Positions 40,587-49,572 of a DNA stretch of 64,000 nucleotides are shown one piece after another. This stretch comes from Mesorhizobium temperatum (GTDB lineage: Bacteria > Pseudomonadota > Alphaproteobacteria > Rhizobiales > Rhizobiaceae), in assembly GCF_002284575.1 (NCBI RefSeq), contig NZ_NPKJ01000075.1, forward strand, positions 62,001 to 126,000, read 5' to 3'. The notes beneath the pieces are model-generated. The model saw only the letters and a list, made by a program, of their open reading frames with translations, had not been told where the DNA came from and did no database searches. The translations under genes were made by a program, and so were the position numbers. Every line of letters begins with the position of its first letter. Positions within the stretch are counted from its first letter, which is position 1.

Positions 40587-42428
40587 ATGACCAGAATGCT
40601 GGCCAGTGTCACCGGCGTCGACGAGGCGGAGATCGCGCTTTCAGGCGGCGTCGACATCGTCGACCTGAAGGATCCGAAGGCGGGAGCGCTGGGCGCGGTA
40701 TCCACGCAAACCATCCGCCGGACGATTTCGCTGATCGCCGGCCGGGCGCCGGTCAGCGCGGTCTGCGGCGACTTGCCGATGGAACCCGAGACGATCCGCG
40801 CCAAGGCCGAAGAGATCGCTGCGACCGGTGTCGATTACGTCAAGATAGGCTTTTTTCCGTCGGCAAATGCCGCCGCCTGCGCGGCAGCGCTCGAACCGGT
40901 CGCCGCGCGAACGAAGCTGATCGCCGTGCTTTTCGCCGATCTGGCGCCGGATTTCGAGCTTCTGCCGAAGTTTGCCAAACATCGCTTCCACGGCGCCATG
41001 GTCGACACTGCGAACAAGGCAAACGGGCGGCTGCTCGACCATCTGCCGCCCGAGCGTATCCCGGAATTCATCGATCGAGCCAAATCGCTCGGTCTCATAG
41101 CTGGCCTGAGCGGATCGCTGGAAGCCCCGGACATTCCGCGCCTGTTGCCCTTCGCTCCCGATTTTCTCGGCTTTCGCGGGGCGCTGTGCGGCCACTCCGG
41201 CCGCGTGGGTTCGATCAGTGCCGAGGCGGTTTCGCAGATCCGCGAGCTGGTCCCGGAAGCATCCCGGGCGGGCGGCGCGTCGAGCGTCGACTATCGCCTG
41301 CTGGCAGCGAGGGGCTATTCGCCGGGCACGGACCCGACACTGGGCACTGACAAGATATTCGTGCGGGACTTTGTCCTGCCGGTCCAGATCGGCGCTTACA
41401 GCTTCGAGCACGGCCATACACAGAAGGTGCGTTTCGACGTGACCGCCGACGTGCTGCAAGTCACCGACCATCCCGAAGACATGCGCCATGTGTTCTCCTA
41501 CGACATCATCATGGACGGCATTCGCACCATCGTCGCGCGGGGCCACATCCAGCTTAGCGAGGCCTTGGCCGAGCAGGTGGCGACGTACATTCTGGAGAAC
41601 CCGCGTGTCGTGCGCGTCACGGTAAGGGTGGAAAAACTTGAACTCGGCCCAGGCGGGGTCGGCGTCGAGATCGAACGCAAGCGCCAAGCGGCAAGCCGCG
41701 GCGTTGCCGCCGGCCCTGCCAACCGAAAAGACCAAGGCGCTGTTTCCCAGCCGCGACAGGAAAGGCCTGAAGTCATCAGGCGAGCCGCCGTCAAGCGAGC
41801 CGTCGTCAAGCTTGGCGGCAGCACGGGCCATGCGGCAGAAATGGAAAGCTGGATCGCGGCGCTGGCGGGTTCCAAGCTGCCGATCGTCATCGTGCCCGGC
41901 GGCGGCCTTTTCGCCGACCAGGTGCGCGCGACGCAGTTCAGCATGGATTTCTCCGACACCGCTGCCCACGCCATGGCGATCCTCGCCATGGAGCAGTTCG
42001 CCCAAGTCATCCTCGACCGTGACGAAAGGCTGGCGCCGGCACGGTCGCTGGACGAAATGCTGCGAGCGTTGGACGCGGGGAAGGTGCCGGTGTGGCTGCC
42101 GTCGTCCATGGCCCTGTCGGCGCCGGACATTCCGGCGTCCTGGGACATTACCTCCGATTCCCTTGCCGCCTGGCTTGCCGGCAAGCTCGGCGCGAATGCG
42201 CTGCTGCTGGTCAAGCAGACCGGCGCCTTCTTCGGCAGCGACACGATCGACAGCCTGGCAGTCAGAGGCATCGTCGACGCCGGCTTCGCCGCCATGCTGC
42301 CCGACGGTGTCGATTTCCATCTCGCCGGTCCGAAAAATGCAGCCGAAGCCGGCGTGCTACTCGCGTCGGGCAATGTGCCCGGCATCCGGATCGCGGCTCC
42401 GATCCGGTCGGCAAGAAAAGCAGGGTAG
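40587..42428 (+). CDS. MfnB-FolB-MfnE three-domain fusion for methylofuran/pterin synthesis
   Basis: A 613-residue cytosolic protein with three domains. Residues 1 to about 240 are a MfnB-type (5-formylfuran-3-yl)methyl phosphate synthase, with the Schiff-base lysine region VDLKDPKAGALGA. Residues about 254-370 are a dihydroneopterin aldolase (FolB) domain that keeps the catalytic Glu (YSFEHGH) and a Lys in RVEKLEL. Residues about 400-613 are an amino acid kinase domain (VVKLGGS, IVIVPGGGLFADQ), like MfnE, which phosphorylates the aminomethylfuran phosphate. The domains are joined by an Arg/Gln/Pro-rich linker near 370-400. It begins the plus-strand H4MPT operon. MfnB and MfnE act in the same furan pathway; the FolB domain would serve the pterin branch. 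Confidence 0.85.
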   Translation: MTRMLASVTGVDEAEIALSGGVDIVDLKDPKAGALGAVSTQTIRRTISLIAGRAPVSAVCGDLPMEPETIRAKAEEIAATGVDYVKIGFFPSANAAACAAALEPVAARTKLIAVLFADLAPDFELLPKFAKHRFHGAMVDTANKANGRLLDHLPPERIPEFIDRAKSLGLIAGLSGSLEAPDIPRLLPFAPDFLGFRGALCGHSGRVGSISAEAVSQIRELVPEASRAGGASSVDYRLLAARGYSPGTDPTLGTDKIFVRDFVLPVQIGAYSFEHGHTQKVRFDVTADVLQVTDHPEDMRHVFSYDIIMDGIRTIVARGHIQLSEALAEQVATYILENPRVVRVTVRVEKLELGPGGVGVEIERKRQAASRGVAAGPANRKDQGAVSQPRQERPEVIRRAAVKRAVVKLGGSTGHAAEMESWIAALAGSKLPIVIVPGGGLFADQVRATQFSMDFSDTAAHAMAILAMEQFAQVILDRDERLAPARSLDEMLRALDAGKVPVWLPSSMALSAPDIPASWDITSDSLAAWLAGKLGANALLLVKQTGAFFGSDTIDSLAVRGIVDAGFAAMLPDGVDFHLAGPKNAAEAGVLLASGNVPGIRIAAPIRSARKAG

Positions 42429-42431
42429 GCG

Positions 42432-42983
42432 ATGGCGACGCTGCATACGCCGCGCTGGGCATGGGTTTTGACCGGTTCCGGTCATTTTTTTACGGAGAGC
42501 TTCGCACTCATTCACCAGCTAGAGCATTGCGATGTCTTTGTGTCGAAAGCCGCCAACGAAGTGCTGCGCATGTACAAGCTCAGACTCGATTTCCCGGAGA
42601 CGACGCGCGTGCTGTACGACAAGACGGCGAGCGCGATCCCGGTCGGCGAATTCTATCACGGTGTCTATCATACGGTCGTTGTGGCGCCGGCCAGTTCCAA
42701 CACGGTCGCCAAATGTGTACACGGCATTTCCGACACGCTCGCCACCAATGTCTTTGCCCAGGCGGGAAAATGCCGGGTGCCGGCTATCGTCTTTGCCTGC
42801 GACACAGCGCCAGAACTCGAAACCATGGCGCCGCATGGGCTGGTAAAGGTCTATCCGCGCAGGATCGACCTGGAGAATACCAACCAGCTGAAGAGCTTCG
42901 AACGGACCCAGGTGGTCGAGTCGCTTGCCGATCTCGAAGCCTCGGTCAGACGGCGCCACGCCGAACTCGCAAGCCATGGCTGA
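42432..42983 (+). CDS. Flavoprotein of the AfpA/DmrB family
   Basis: A 183-residue flavoprotein-fold protein (VLTGSGHFFTES, VVVAPASSNTVAKCVHGISD, VPAIVFACD). The family includes archaeal flavoproteins and the flavin-dependent dihydromethanopterin reductase DmrB. In H4MPT gene clusters of bacteria such a gene probably reduces dihydromethanopterin to H4MPT; that reaction is inferred here. It starts 3 bases after the fusion gene and overlaps the next gene by 8 bases. Confidence 0.82.
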   Translation: MATLHTPRWAWVLTGSGHFFTESFALIHQLEHCDVFVSKAANEVLRMYKLRLDFPETTRVLYDKTASAIPVGEFYHGVYHTVVVAPASSNTVAKCVHGISDTLATNVFAQAGKCRVPAIVFACDTAPELETMAPHGLVKVYPRRIDLENTNQLKSFERTQVVESLADLEASVRRRHAELASHG

Positions 42984-44370
42984 GCGGCTGGTCTTTCTTA
43001 CCGGCCATCTGGCCAAAGTCCGACTGGAAAGGCTGCTGGCCGGACTGGGCGAAGCCGAATTTGCCTGGGAGATCATCGACATCGGCGTCAAGGTCGCGGC
43101 GCTGATGAGCGAAGACATCATCAAGCGGCGGCTCACCCTGACAGGCGGCGCCGACCGCGTCATCCTGCCCGGCCGCTATCGCGGCGACATCGAGCATCTG
43201 TCGGATCATTTCGGCGTGCCCTTCATACGCGGCCCCGACGAGATCGCCGATCTGCCGGCCTTTCTCGGCCGGGCGGGTGAGCCGCTTGACCTTTCCCGTC
43301 ACGATATGCGCATCTTCGCCGAAATCGTCGATGCGCCGATGCTGTCGGTCGAGGCGCTGGTGGCGAAGGCACGGAGGCTGGCCGCGGCCGGCGCCGACGT
43401 CATCGATCTCGGCTGCCTGCCGGAAACGCCGTTTCCGTTGCTGGAAGAGGCGGTGCGCGAACTGAAGGCACAGGGATTTCTGATCAGCGTCGATTCGGCC
43501 AGCACGGACGAGCTGTCGATCGGCGCACGCGCCGGTGCGGACTATCTTCTCAGCCTCGATGAGAACACGCTGCTGTTGGCCTTCGATTGCAAGGCTGTAC
43601 CAGTTTTGATCCCGTCCACCCCCGGTGACCTGGATTCGCTCGGACGGGCCATCGAAGCGGCGCAAAAGGCCGGTGTGGCCTTCATCGCCGATCCCGTGCT
43701 CGACCCGATCCATTTCGGCTTTGCGGCGTCACTTGGCCGCTTCATCGAGGCGCGCCGCCGCTGGCCCGAGGTCGAACTGCTGATGGGCACCGGCAACCTC
43801 ACCGAACTGACCGACGCCGACAGTTCCGGCGTTACCGCGGTTCTGGCCGGGCTCTGTTCGGAACTTCAGATCAAAAACGTGCTTGCTGTGCATGTCAGCC
43901 CGCACACGCTGCGAACGATCGAGGAGCACGATATTGCCCGCCGGATCCTGTTTGCCGCGAAGAATGACGGTGCGCTGCCGCGGAGTTACCATCCAGGGCT
44001 CCTGCAGGTTCACGACCGCAAGCCGTTTACGGCCTCGACCGAGGATATCGCAGCACTCGCGGCCGAGGTGCGCGACACCAACTTCCGCATCATGACCGCC
44101 GAGGACGGCATCCATGTTTTCAACGGCAAAGGGCACGCGGTTGCCACGGATGCATTCGAACTCTTTGCCGGGCTTGGCGTTGAGGCGGATGGCGCGCATG
44201 CGTTCTATCTCGGCGCGGAACTGATGAAGGCCGAGATCGCGTGGCGCCTCGGCAAGCGCTATGTGCAGGACGAGCCGCTCGCATGGGGCGTTGCCGCGCC
44301 GGCTCCCGAAACCGACCGCACCCGCCTTGCGGAAGCGGGTCACACGCTTCGCGCGAAGAAAGAGCGCTAA
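42976..44370 (+). CDS. Dihydropteroate synthase-related protein (DUF6513)
   Basis: A 464-residue protein found in bacterial H4MPT clusters. The N-terminal 120 residues form a distinct domain (LVFLTGHLAKVRLERLL, ALMSEDIIKRRL). From about 150 on there is a TIM barrel related to dihydropteroate synthase (GADVIDLGCLPETPFP, SVDSASTDELSIGARAGADY, FIADPVLDPIHFG, LLMGTGNLTELTDAD). The family is genetically tied to H4MPT synthesis, but its reaction is not proven. The ATG at 42976 overlaps the flavoprotein gene. Confidence 0.88.
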   Translation: MAERLVFLTGHLAKVRLERLLAGLGEAEFAWEIIDIGVKVAALMSEDIIKRRLTLTGGADRVILPGRYRGDIEHLSDHFGVPFIRGPDEIADLPAFLGRAGEPLDLSRHDMRIFAEIVDAPMLSVEALVAKARRLAAAGADVIDLGCLPETPFPLLEEAVRELKAQGFLISVDSASTDELSIGARAGADYLLSLDENTLLLAFDCKAVPVLIPSTPGDLDSLGRAIEAAQKAGVAFIADPVLDPIHFGFAASLGRFIEARRRWPEVELLMGTGNLTELTDADSSGVTAVLAGLCSELQIKNVLAVHVSPHTLRTIEEHDIARRILFAAKNDGALPRSYHPGLLQVHDRKPFTASTEDIAALAAEVRDTNFRIMTAEDGIHVFNGKGHAVATDAFELFAGLGVEADGAHAFYLGAELMKAEIAWRLGKRYVQDEPLAWGVAAPAPETDRTRLAEAGHTLRAKKER

Positions 44371-44373
44371 CCC

Positions 44374-44964
44374 ATGCCTTACATTCGCGAATCGATCATC
44401 ACCACCGTCGACAAGGCCGGCGATGTCCACATCGCGCCGATCGGCATCATTGCCGAGAAGGACGGCTGGGTCATCGCGCCGTTCCGCCCGTCGGCGACGC
44501 TCGACAATCTCGCGGAAGTGCCGTTCGCCATCGCCAATTACACCGATGACGTGCGTATTTTTGCCGGCTGCCTGACCGGGCGCAAGCATTGGCCAACCGT
44601 TGCGGTCGACGGGTTTCCAGTGCCGCGGCTCGAGGCGGCGCTCGCGCATTCGGTCCTCGAAGTCGAAAGTGTCGATGACGATGCTATGCGACCCCGCCAT
44701 TTCTGCCGCGTGGTGCAGGAGGAAACGCATGCGCCGTTCACCGGCTTCAATCGCGCCAAGGCGGCGGTGCTGGAACTGGCCATCCTGGTCAGCCGGCTCG
44801 GCATGCTGCCGCGCGACAAGATCGAGGCGGAAATCGCCTATCTTTCGATTGCCATCGAAAAGACCGCGGGCGAGGGCGAAAAGGAAGCCTGGGACTGGCT
44901 GATGCAGCGTGTCGGCGATCACCTGTCGGTTCAGGAGTCCCACGGCGACGAGGTGCGGAGTTGA
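44374..44964 (+). CDS. DUF447 family H4MPT-linked protein
   Basis: A 196-residue protein of the DUF447 family, an FMN-binding split-barrel-like fold (SIITTVDKAGDVHIAPIGI, FRPSATLDNLAEVPFAIANYTDD) followed by a helical C-terminal part. Such genes recur in archaeal and methylotroph H4MPT or methanofuran loci, and their function is unknown. It lies 3 bases after the DUF6513 gene and ends the plus-strand operon, convergent with the next gene (14-base gap). Confidence 0.85.
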   Translation: MPYIRESIITTVDKAGDVHIAPIGIIAEKDGWVIAPFRPSATLDNLAEVPFAIANYTDDVRIFAGCLTGRKHWPTVAVDGFPVPRLEAALAHSVLEVESVDDDAMRPRHFCRVVQEETHAPFTGFNRAKAAVLELAILVSRLGMLPRDKIEAEIAYLSIAIEKTAGEGEKEAWDWLMQRVGDHLSVQESHGDEVRS

Positions 44965-44978
44965 ACCACATAGAGCGC

Positions 44979-46013
44979 CTAAAATTGAGATCCCGCCAGC
45001 AGCGCCACCGCTGACGCAGGTGCCGCGCTACTCGCTTCGCGGCGAACGGCGTCATCTGCGGGGATGATCTCGGCGAAATCGACGAAGCGGCGTTCCATGC
45101 GTTCGGCCAGCCGCCTGATCTGCCAGCGACCGGTTCCGGCGCCGACGATCGGTACATCCCGAGCCATAGGCCCGGCAACCAGGGACGCTGCGTCGTGGAT
45201 CTTGCGCAACTGCTGTTCGCTGAACCAGCGCGCGACTTCACGCCATTCCGGCAACGTCAGCTCGGCTGCGTCGCGCCCGATCATGCGCGCCAGCCGCGCT
45301 ATCGAACCGTCGATCGTCTTTTCCTTGCCGTCGGCCGAAGCGTGCCTGTCGTCCTTCTCGTCGAGCACCCCCAGGATCCGGTGCGCGTCGGCGATCGAGG
45401 CGAAATACTCGTTCATCAGTGGTGTCAGCCTGCCGCGGACGGGGGCCGACGAGGCCACACCGAACAGGAACGTCCTGGTGAAGCCGGTATAGACCAGTTC
45501 GCCGCTCAGAAGCCGTCCGGCATCGGTGTAGCCGTCATGGGCGACGGCGCCATTCGTGATGGCGATAATGTCGGTGGTGGTGGAGCCCATGTCGACGAAC
45601 AGGGCATCGCCGGCGAGTTTTGCCACCAACGACGCTGTCGCATGCCAGTTGGCGGAGGCGACATCGGCGCTCAGCCGCGCTGCCTGCTCGACCCCGACAA
45701 AGCCGGACCGCCCGGCATAGATCAATTTTTCGCCTGGGAAACGGGTCGAAGTCTCATCCAGCAGAGTCGCGACGCCGGCATCGCGAGACGGAAAGATGTC
45801 CGCCAGTTCGCCGGTCATGGTGAAAGCGTTGCGATCGGCGCCCGCATAAATCGGGGCCGTTTCCTCGAATGCCGAGGTCAGATTGTCGAGCCCTAGCCAA
45901 AGCGGCGTGGCGACCGTTACAGCCTCAACGATGCGGCCGTCTTCCGCACGCGTCACCTTCAGATGCGCGCCGCCAATATCGAAGCCGGCAACGATGCTCT
46001 TTCTTTTTTCCAC
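44979..46013 (-). CDS. mfnF: MfnF-type H4MPT-linked C1 transfer pathway protein
   Basis: A 344-residue ASKHA-fold protein of the hydantoinase/oxoprolinase-related group (GFDIGGAHLKVTRA at the N-terminus, DMGSTTTDIIAI near residue 150, GAGTGRWQIRRLAERM near the C-terminus). The family is MfnF in archaea, which joins the furan unit to glutamyl-tyramine in methanofuran synthesis. That role fits the MfnB/MfnE domains encoded next door. It is divergent from the HisA-like gene with only 45 bases between them. Confidence 0.8.
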   Translation of the reverse strand: MEKRKSIVAGFDIGGAHLKVTRAEDGRIVEAVTVATPLWLGLDNLTSAFEETAPIYAGADRNAFTMTGELADIFPSRDAGVATLLDETSTRFPGEKLIYAGRSGFVGVEQAARLSADVASANWHATASLVAKLAGDALFVDMGSTTTDIIAITNGAVAHDGYTDAGRLLSGELVYTGFTRTFLFGVASSAPVRGRLTPLMNEYFASIADAHRILGVLDEKDDRHASADGKEKTIDGSIARLARMIGRDAAELTLPEWREVARWFSEQQLRKIHDAASLVAGPMARDVPIVGAGTGRWQIRRLAERMERRFVDFAEIIPADDAVRREASSAAPASAVALLAGSQF

Positions 46014-46058
46014 TCTTCAAGCTTTCATGACAGGGACAGTTGGTCAGCGAGGACAGCG

Positions 46059-46757
46059 TTGCGTATCATTCCGGTTCTCGACCTGAAAGGCGGCGAGGTG
46101 GTCCGCGCCCAGCAAGGAAAACGCGATCGCTACAGGCCGATCGTTACGCCGCTCAGCCAAAGTTCCGATGTCGTCGCGGTCGCCGAAGGCCTGCGCGGGC
46201 TTTACCCTTTTCCGACCTTCTATATCGCCGATCTGGATGCCATCGAAGGCGGAACCCCAAACAGTAGAGCGCTTGCCCGGCTGAAGGCGATGGCGCAGCC
46301 GCCGGAGCTCTGGGTCGATGCCGGCATTGCCGACGAGAAAACACTTTCGGCAGCGCTTGCCGAACCCTGGCTTTACCCGGTTCTGGGTTCCGAATCGCAG
46401 CAAGACGACGCGCTGTTCCGGCGTTTTCGCGATCATCCGGACCTTATCCTGTCGCTGGATTTCTTCGACGATGGGTTTCGCGGTCCGGCATCATTTCTCG
46501 ACGAGCCGACGATTTGGCCGCAAAAGGTGATCGTCATGACACTGGCCAAGGTCGGCTCCGCCTCCGGTCCCGATTTCACGCGGCTCGAGGCGATCAAGGC
46601 GAAGGCTGGAAGCCGCGCCGTGATCGCGGCAGGCGGGGTGCGCAACGAGGCCGACATTCGCGCCCTTTCGTCACTTGGTATCGCCGCGGTGCTGGTCGCA
46701 ACTTCGCTGCATGACGGCACGCTCACGCCCGAGCACCTCGCAACGCTTGGCGCCTGA
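46059..46757 (+). CDS. HisA/HisF-related TIM-barrel protein, TTG start
   Basis: A 232-residue protein resembling HisA (IIPVLDLKGGEVVRAQ, FYIADLDAIEGG, WVDAGIADEK, AGGVRNEADIRALSSLGIAAVLVATSLH). The histidine pathway substrate residues are only partly kept, and it lies in an H4MPT cluster, so a different role is likely; HisA-like genes recur in such clusters. No ATG fits the domain start. TTG at 46059 with GAGGA upstream is chosen. Confidence 0.82.
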   Translation: MRIIPVLDLKGGEVVRAQQGKRDRYRPIVTPLSQSSDVVAVAEGLRGLYPFPTFYIADLDAIEGGTPNSRALARLKAMAQPPELWVDAGIADEKTLSAALAEPWLYPVLGSESQQDDALFRRFRDHPDLILSLDFFDDGFRGPASFLDEPTIWPQKVIVMTLAKVGSASGPDFTRLEAIKAKAGSRAVIAAGGVRNEADIRALSSLGIAAVLVATSLHDGTLTPEHLATLGA

Positions 46758-46804
46758 CATTCGCGTACCTAGAACTTCGGCCTCGGAAACTGCGCCTTGG
46801 ATCT

Positions 46805-46928
46805 AGAGCGGCGAACTCTCAAGTCGATCGTCTCGCCGCTCTATCTCTTTGCTGGAGCATCGGATTTCCCAAAACCGGTTCCCAACCCTCGGGTCAATTC
46901 CGAAGGCAGGTTTTGGGGTCCGATGCTC
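46805..46928. repeat. Two inverted repeats of rhizobial intergenic type
   Basis: The first has arms AGAGCGGCGA (46805-46814) and TCGCCGCTCT (46833-46842). The second begins GAGCATCGGA at 46855 with CCAAAACC inside, and ends CCGATGCTC at 46920-46928 with GGTTTTGG inside. They lie in the 254-base gap between the convergent HisA-like gene and fae, and could serve as a terminator for both. Similar palindromes are common between genes in rhizobia. Confidence 0.6.
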
Positions 46929-47011
46929 TAAAGGCCCAGAAGTTTTTTCAGGCGGCGCAACAGACCATCCGGCTCAGCGGAGGGTTTTGCCTGTGCGGGG
47001 CTGTCTCTTGT

Positions 47012-47518
47012 CTAAGCCGCGAACGGATGCTTCACCTGGTCCCGCTTATCCGTGGCTTCGGCGGCCGTCGGCGTTCCTGCGACCGCGCGTTGGATGGCTT
47101 CCTTTGTCGCTTCGTAATTGTACTTCTGGATCTTGGCGTCGTCCGCCGCGTCCCAATGGATGAAAACGCCGACGCAGATGAACAGATCGTCCGCCTCGTT
47201 GGCAGGAATGATCCCCTCGGCGACGCTGTCCTGCACGGCCTTTGCAACCGCATGCTGGGCCGGGCCGAACATCTGCACGGCCTGCTTGGCGCCCTTGATC
47301 GTGACCTTATTGAACATCACGGTGTTGGGCTTGCACTGAAGATTGGGCGCGATCACCGCCAAAAGGGAGGTAAAGCCGTCCTTGTTGTTGGTAAGCGCGT
47401 TGCAAAATGCCGTTTCGACCGCGCTCCCCCGCGGGCCGATGAGCAGGTCGACATGCGCCACTTCGTTGCCGTCTCCTACCAGCGATTCACCGACCATTAC
47501 TTTCGAGATCTTTGCCAT
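47012..47518 (-). CDS. fae: Formaldehyde-activating enzyme
   Basis: A 168-residue enzyme that condenses formaldehyde with H4MPT to methylene-H4MPT. The N-terminus VGESLVGDGNEVAHVDLLIG contains the catalytic His (His22 here). The sequence closely follows the canonical Fae of methylotrophs, including FIHWDAADDAKIQKYNYEATK and the HPFAA tail. GGAGG precedes the ATG at 47518; a frame to 47671 is not used. It is the last gene of the mptG-mtdB-mch unit, or transcribed separately from the 168-base gap before it. Confidence 0.98.
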   Translation of the reverse strand: MAKISKVMVGESLVGDGNEVAHVDLLIGPRGSAVETAFCNALTNNKDGFTSLLAVIAPNLQCKPNTVMFNKVTIKGAKQAVQMFGPAQHAVAKAVQDSVAEGIIPANEADDLFICVGVFIHWDAADDAKIQKYNYEATKEAIQRAVAGTPTAAEATDKRDQVKHPFAA

Positions 47519-47686
47519 GCCAATTTTCCTCCAAGACACAGTTATGGTGTCCAAAGACGCCGCAAACCGAGCGAGCGCTCGATGGACAGCTATCCTTGTT
47601 GGCAGCGCCCGGACATCCGGACCGGTTGGCTGGATAGCCGCGGAAGCCCAGCTTCCGCTCCTGAAAGTCAACCACCAACGTTGCGA

Positions 47687-48529
47687 TTATGCAAGCTGAA
47701 CGCCGAGGGTGTGGACTAAAAGAGTAGCCACGGTCAGGTCGGCCGAAGTGCCGGGGTTGACGTTGTCCGCCTTCAGCCGGCGGTCGAGCTCCATGAGCAG
47801 ACGAATGCGTGACGTCTCGTCATCGTTGGCATGCAGCGCCGCCTGAACGGCAAGGGCTTCTTGCTGCGTCTGATCTGCGACGTCAGTTCCATGGTTGCGC
47901 ACCACATGACTGTCGGGGAAGTTGGCGAGAAACGCCATATAGGCGAACACCGTCGGCCACATGCCGCCTTCGCCGCGTGCCAACGCCGCTTTCAGAGCCG
48001 CAAGCCCGACGCCGAATACGTCGCCGAAACAGGTAACATACTGGCGGGCGATCATGTCGCGGTCGGCCGCCTCCCGCATTGCTTCGAGCAGATGAACCTT
48101 CGGCTCCTGCCGCACATCGTTCGCGGCCTCTCCGAGCCCGCCTGGCGCGGCTGCGACGATCGCCTCGAACACCGCCCTGGTATCGTCCATGCTCATTTCG
48201 CGCAGCACCGCGTCGAGATTGTCGTGGAGGCTGCCGCCCGCCATTTCGGCGGCGCATAGCAGAGGCCCTGCCAGAAGAATGATACCGAGATTGGTATTGG
48301 TCGCGACTGCCAGACGTGTCGCGCGGACCGCTTCCAGCATGCGCTGTCCGACCGGCAGGCGAGGATCGGTCAGCGGCCCGGACGAGACCTCTGCGCTCGC
48401 CATGAACTGGGCGGCGGACATGCCGTGCCCGTCGGCGAACAGATGGACATTGCCCGGTTTCAGCGCTTCGATCTCCATCCGGCAGGCGTCCTTATAGGCA
48501 GCCCGGAGGCGTTCTCGCGAAAGCGCCAT
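47687..48529 (-). CDS. CitG/MdcB-like triphosphoribosyl-dephospho-CoA synthase homologue
   Basis: A 280-residue helical protein of the CitG family (AYKDACRMEIEALKPGNVH, NTNLGIILLAGPLLCAA, DNVNPGTSADLTVATLL). In citrate lyase systems CitG makes a CoA-derived prosthetic group, but here no lyase is present. Homologues in H4MPT clusters are thought to act in a ribosyl or phosphoribosyl transfer step of H4MPT synthesis. That is inference from recurring linkage. It starts 12 bases after the ATP-grasp gene. Confidence 0.85.
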   Translation of the reverse strand: MALSRERLRAAYKDACRMEIEALKPGNVHLFADGHGMSAAQFMASAEVSSGPLTDPRLPVGQRMLEAVRATRLAVATNTNLGIILLAGPLLCAAEMAGGSLHDNLDAVLREMSMDDTRAVFEAIVAAAPGGLGEAANDVRQEPKVHLLEAMREAADRDMIARQYVTCFGDVFGVGLAALKAALARGEGGMWPTVFAYMAFLANFPDSHVVRNHGTDVADQTQQEALAVQAALHANDDETSRIRLLMELDRRLKADNVNPGTSADLTVATLLVHTLGVQLA

Positions 48530-48541
48530 GCTACCGGCTCG

Positions 48542-49486
48542 TCACGAATTCGCCGGCGCGGTGAGGCGGTAGGGTCGCGCTGCCGCCGCCTCGGTGCGAT
48601 CAGCCAGGAATTTCAGCAGGGCGTCTGCAATCGCATCGGCGATGTTCACCGCGACGACCGATTGAAGCCCGGACCAGGCGGGCATGCTGTTGACCTCCAG
48701 CACGAACAGCTTGCCGTCGGCCGCCGGCACGATATCGACACCGGCGAAATCCGTGCCGATAGCGGCGGCGGCGGCTCCTGCCAGCGCCGCTAATTCGGTT
48801 TCGCCATGTCCCGAAACCAGCTCGGGCACCGCCCCGCGATTGACGTTGGTGATCCAGTCGTCGCCGCGGCGGCCCATCATCGCCAGGACTTCGCCGGCGC
48901 AGACGAAAACGCGAAAGTCGCGGAAAGGAGGGCCGGGACGCGGCACGTAGTGCTGGAGATAATAGACGCCGTTCACCTCGTCATCGGCGGGGAGATCGGA
49001 CAGTGTTTCGATCAGCCTGATGCCGCGGCCCTGTGCGCCGAAAAGCGGCTTCAGCACCAGCGGCGTGAACGGCAGTTCGCGTTCGGCAGTCGCTTCGGCC
49101 ATGGCACGTCCTTCCACCGCGAATGTCGGCGGCGTCGGCAGACCGGCATTCTTCAGCAGGAAGGTCGTCATCGACTTGTCGACGCAGCGTTCTATCGCCT
49201 GTGCGGAATTCCACACCGGAATGGAAAGCTTGCCGAATGCGTGCAGCACGCCGAGGCGCCGGGTGACCGCTTCGAACGATCCGGCGGCGATCGAACGGAC
49301 CAGCACAGCGTCGGGCAGCGCGCCATCGAAGCCGGGGATCGACAGTCCGCTCGGGCTGCCGGTGTCGAACGCGATCGCCGCCAGCGGCACGGTTGCGACC
49401 ACGGCGCCGCGCCGGTCCAGCCTTGCTGCCAGGCCCTTGGAACGGGCGTCCGAATTGTCGCTGACGATCAGGATGCGCGGGATCAT
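48542..49486 (-). CDS. RimK/MptN-like ATP-grasp ligase
   Basis: A 314-residue ATP-grasp enzyme with LVLKPLFGAQGRGIRLI, VYYLQHYVP, FRVFVCAGEVLAMM and the metal-binding LFVLEVNSMPAWSG. It belongs to the RimK group, which adds glutamates to cofactors (MptN in H4MPT, CofF in F420). A glutamylation step of H4MPT or methylofuran is the best guess given the neighbours. It lies between mch and the CitG-like gene on the same strand. Confidence 0.85.
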   Translation of the reverse strand: MIPRILIVSDNSDARSKGLAARLDRRGAVVATVPLAAIAFDTGSPSGLSIPGFDGALPDAVLVRSIAAGSFEAVTRRLGVLHAFGKLSIPVWNSAQAIERCVDKSMTTFLLKNAGLPTPPTFAVEGRAMAEATAERELPFTPLVLKPLFGAQGRGIRLIETLSDLPADDEVNGVYYLQHYVPRPGPPFRDFRVFVCAGEVLAMMGRRGDDWITNVNRGAVPELVSGHGETELAALAGAAAAAIGTDFAGVDIVPAADGKLFVLEVNSMPAWSGLQSVVAVNIADAIADALLKFLADRTEAAAARPYRLTAPANS

Positions 49487-49572
49487 GTGCCGCCTCGGAT
49501 ACCGGTATACCGAAGGCGCGAGCGAGCGGCCCGGCAGGCGGATGACAGACTAATCCATTGCAGCGCCATGGT

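Noticed and set aside
40641..42320. 559-codon minus-strand ORF
   Set aside because: Antisense shadow of the MfnB-FolB-MfnE fusion.
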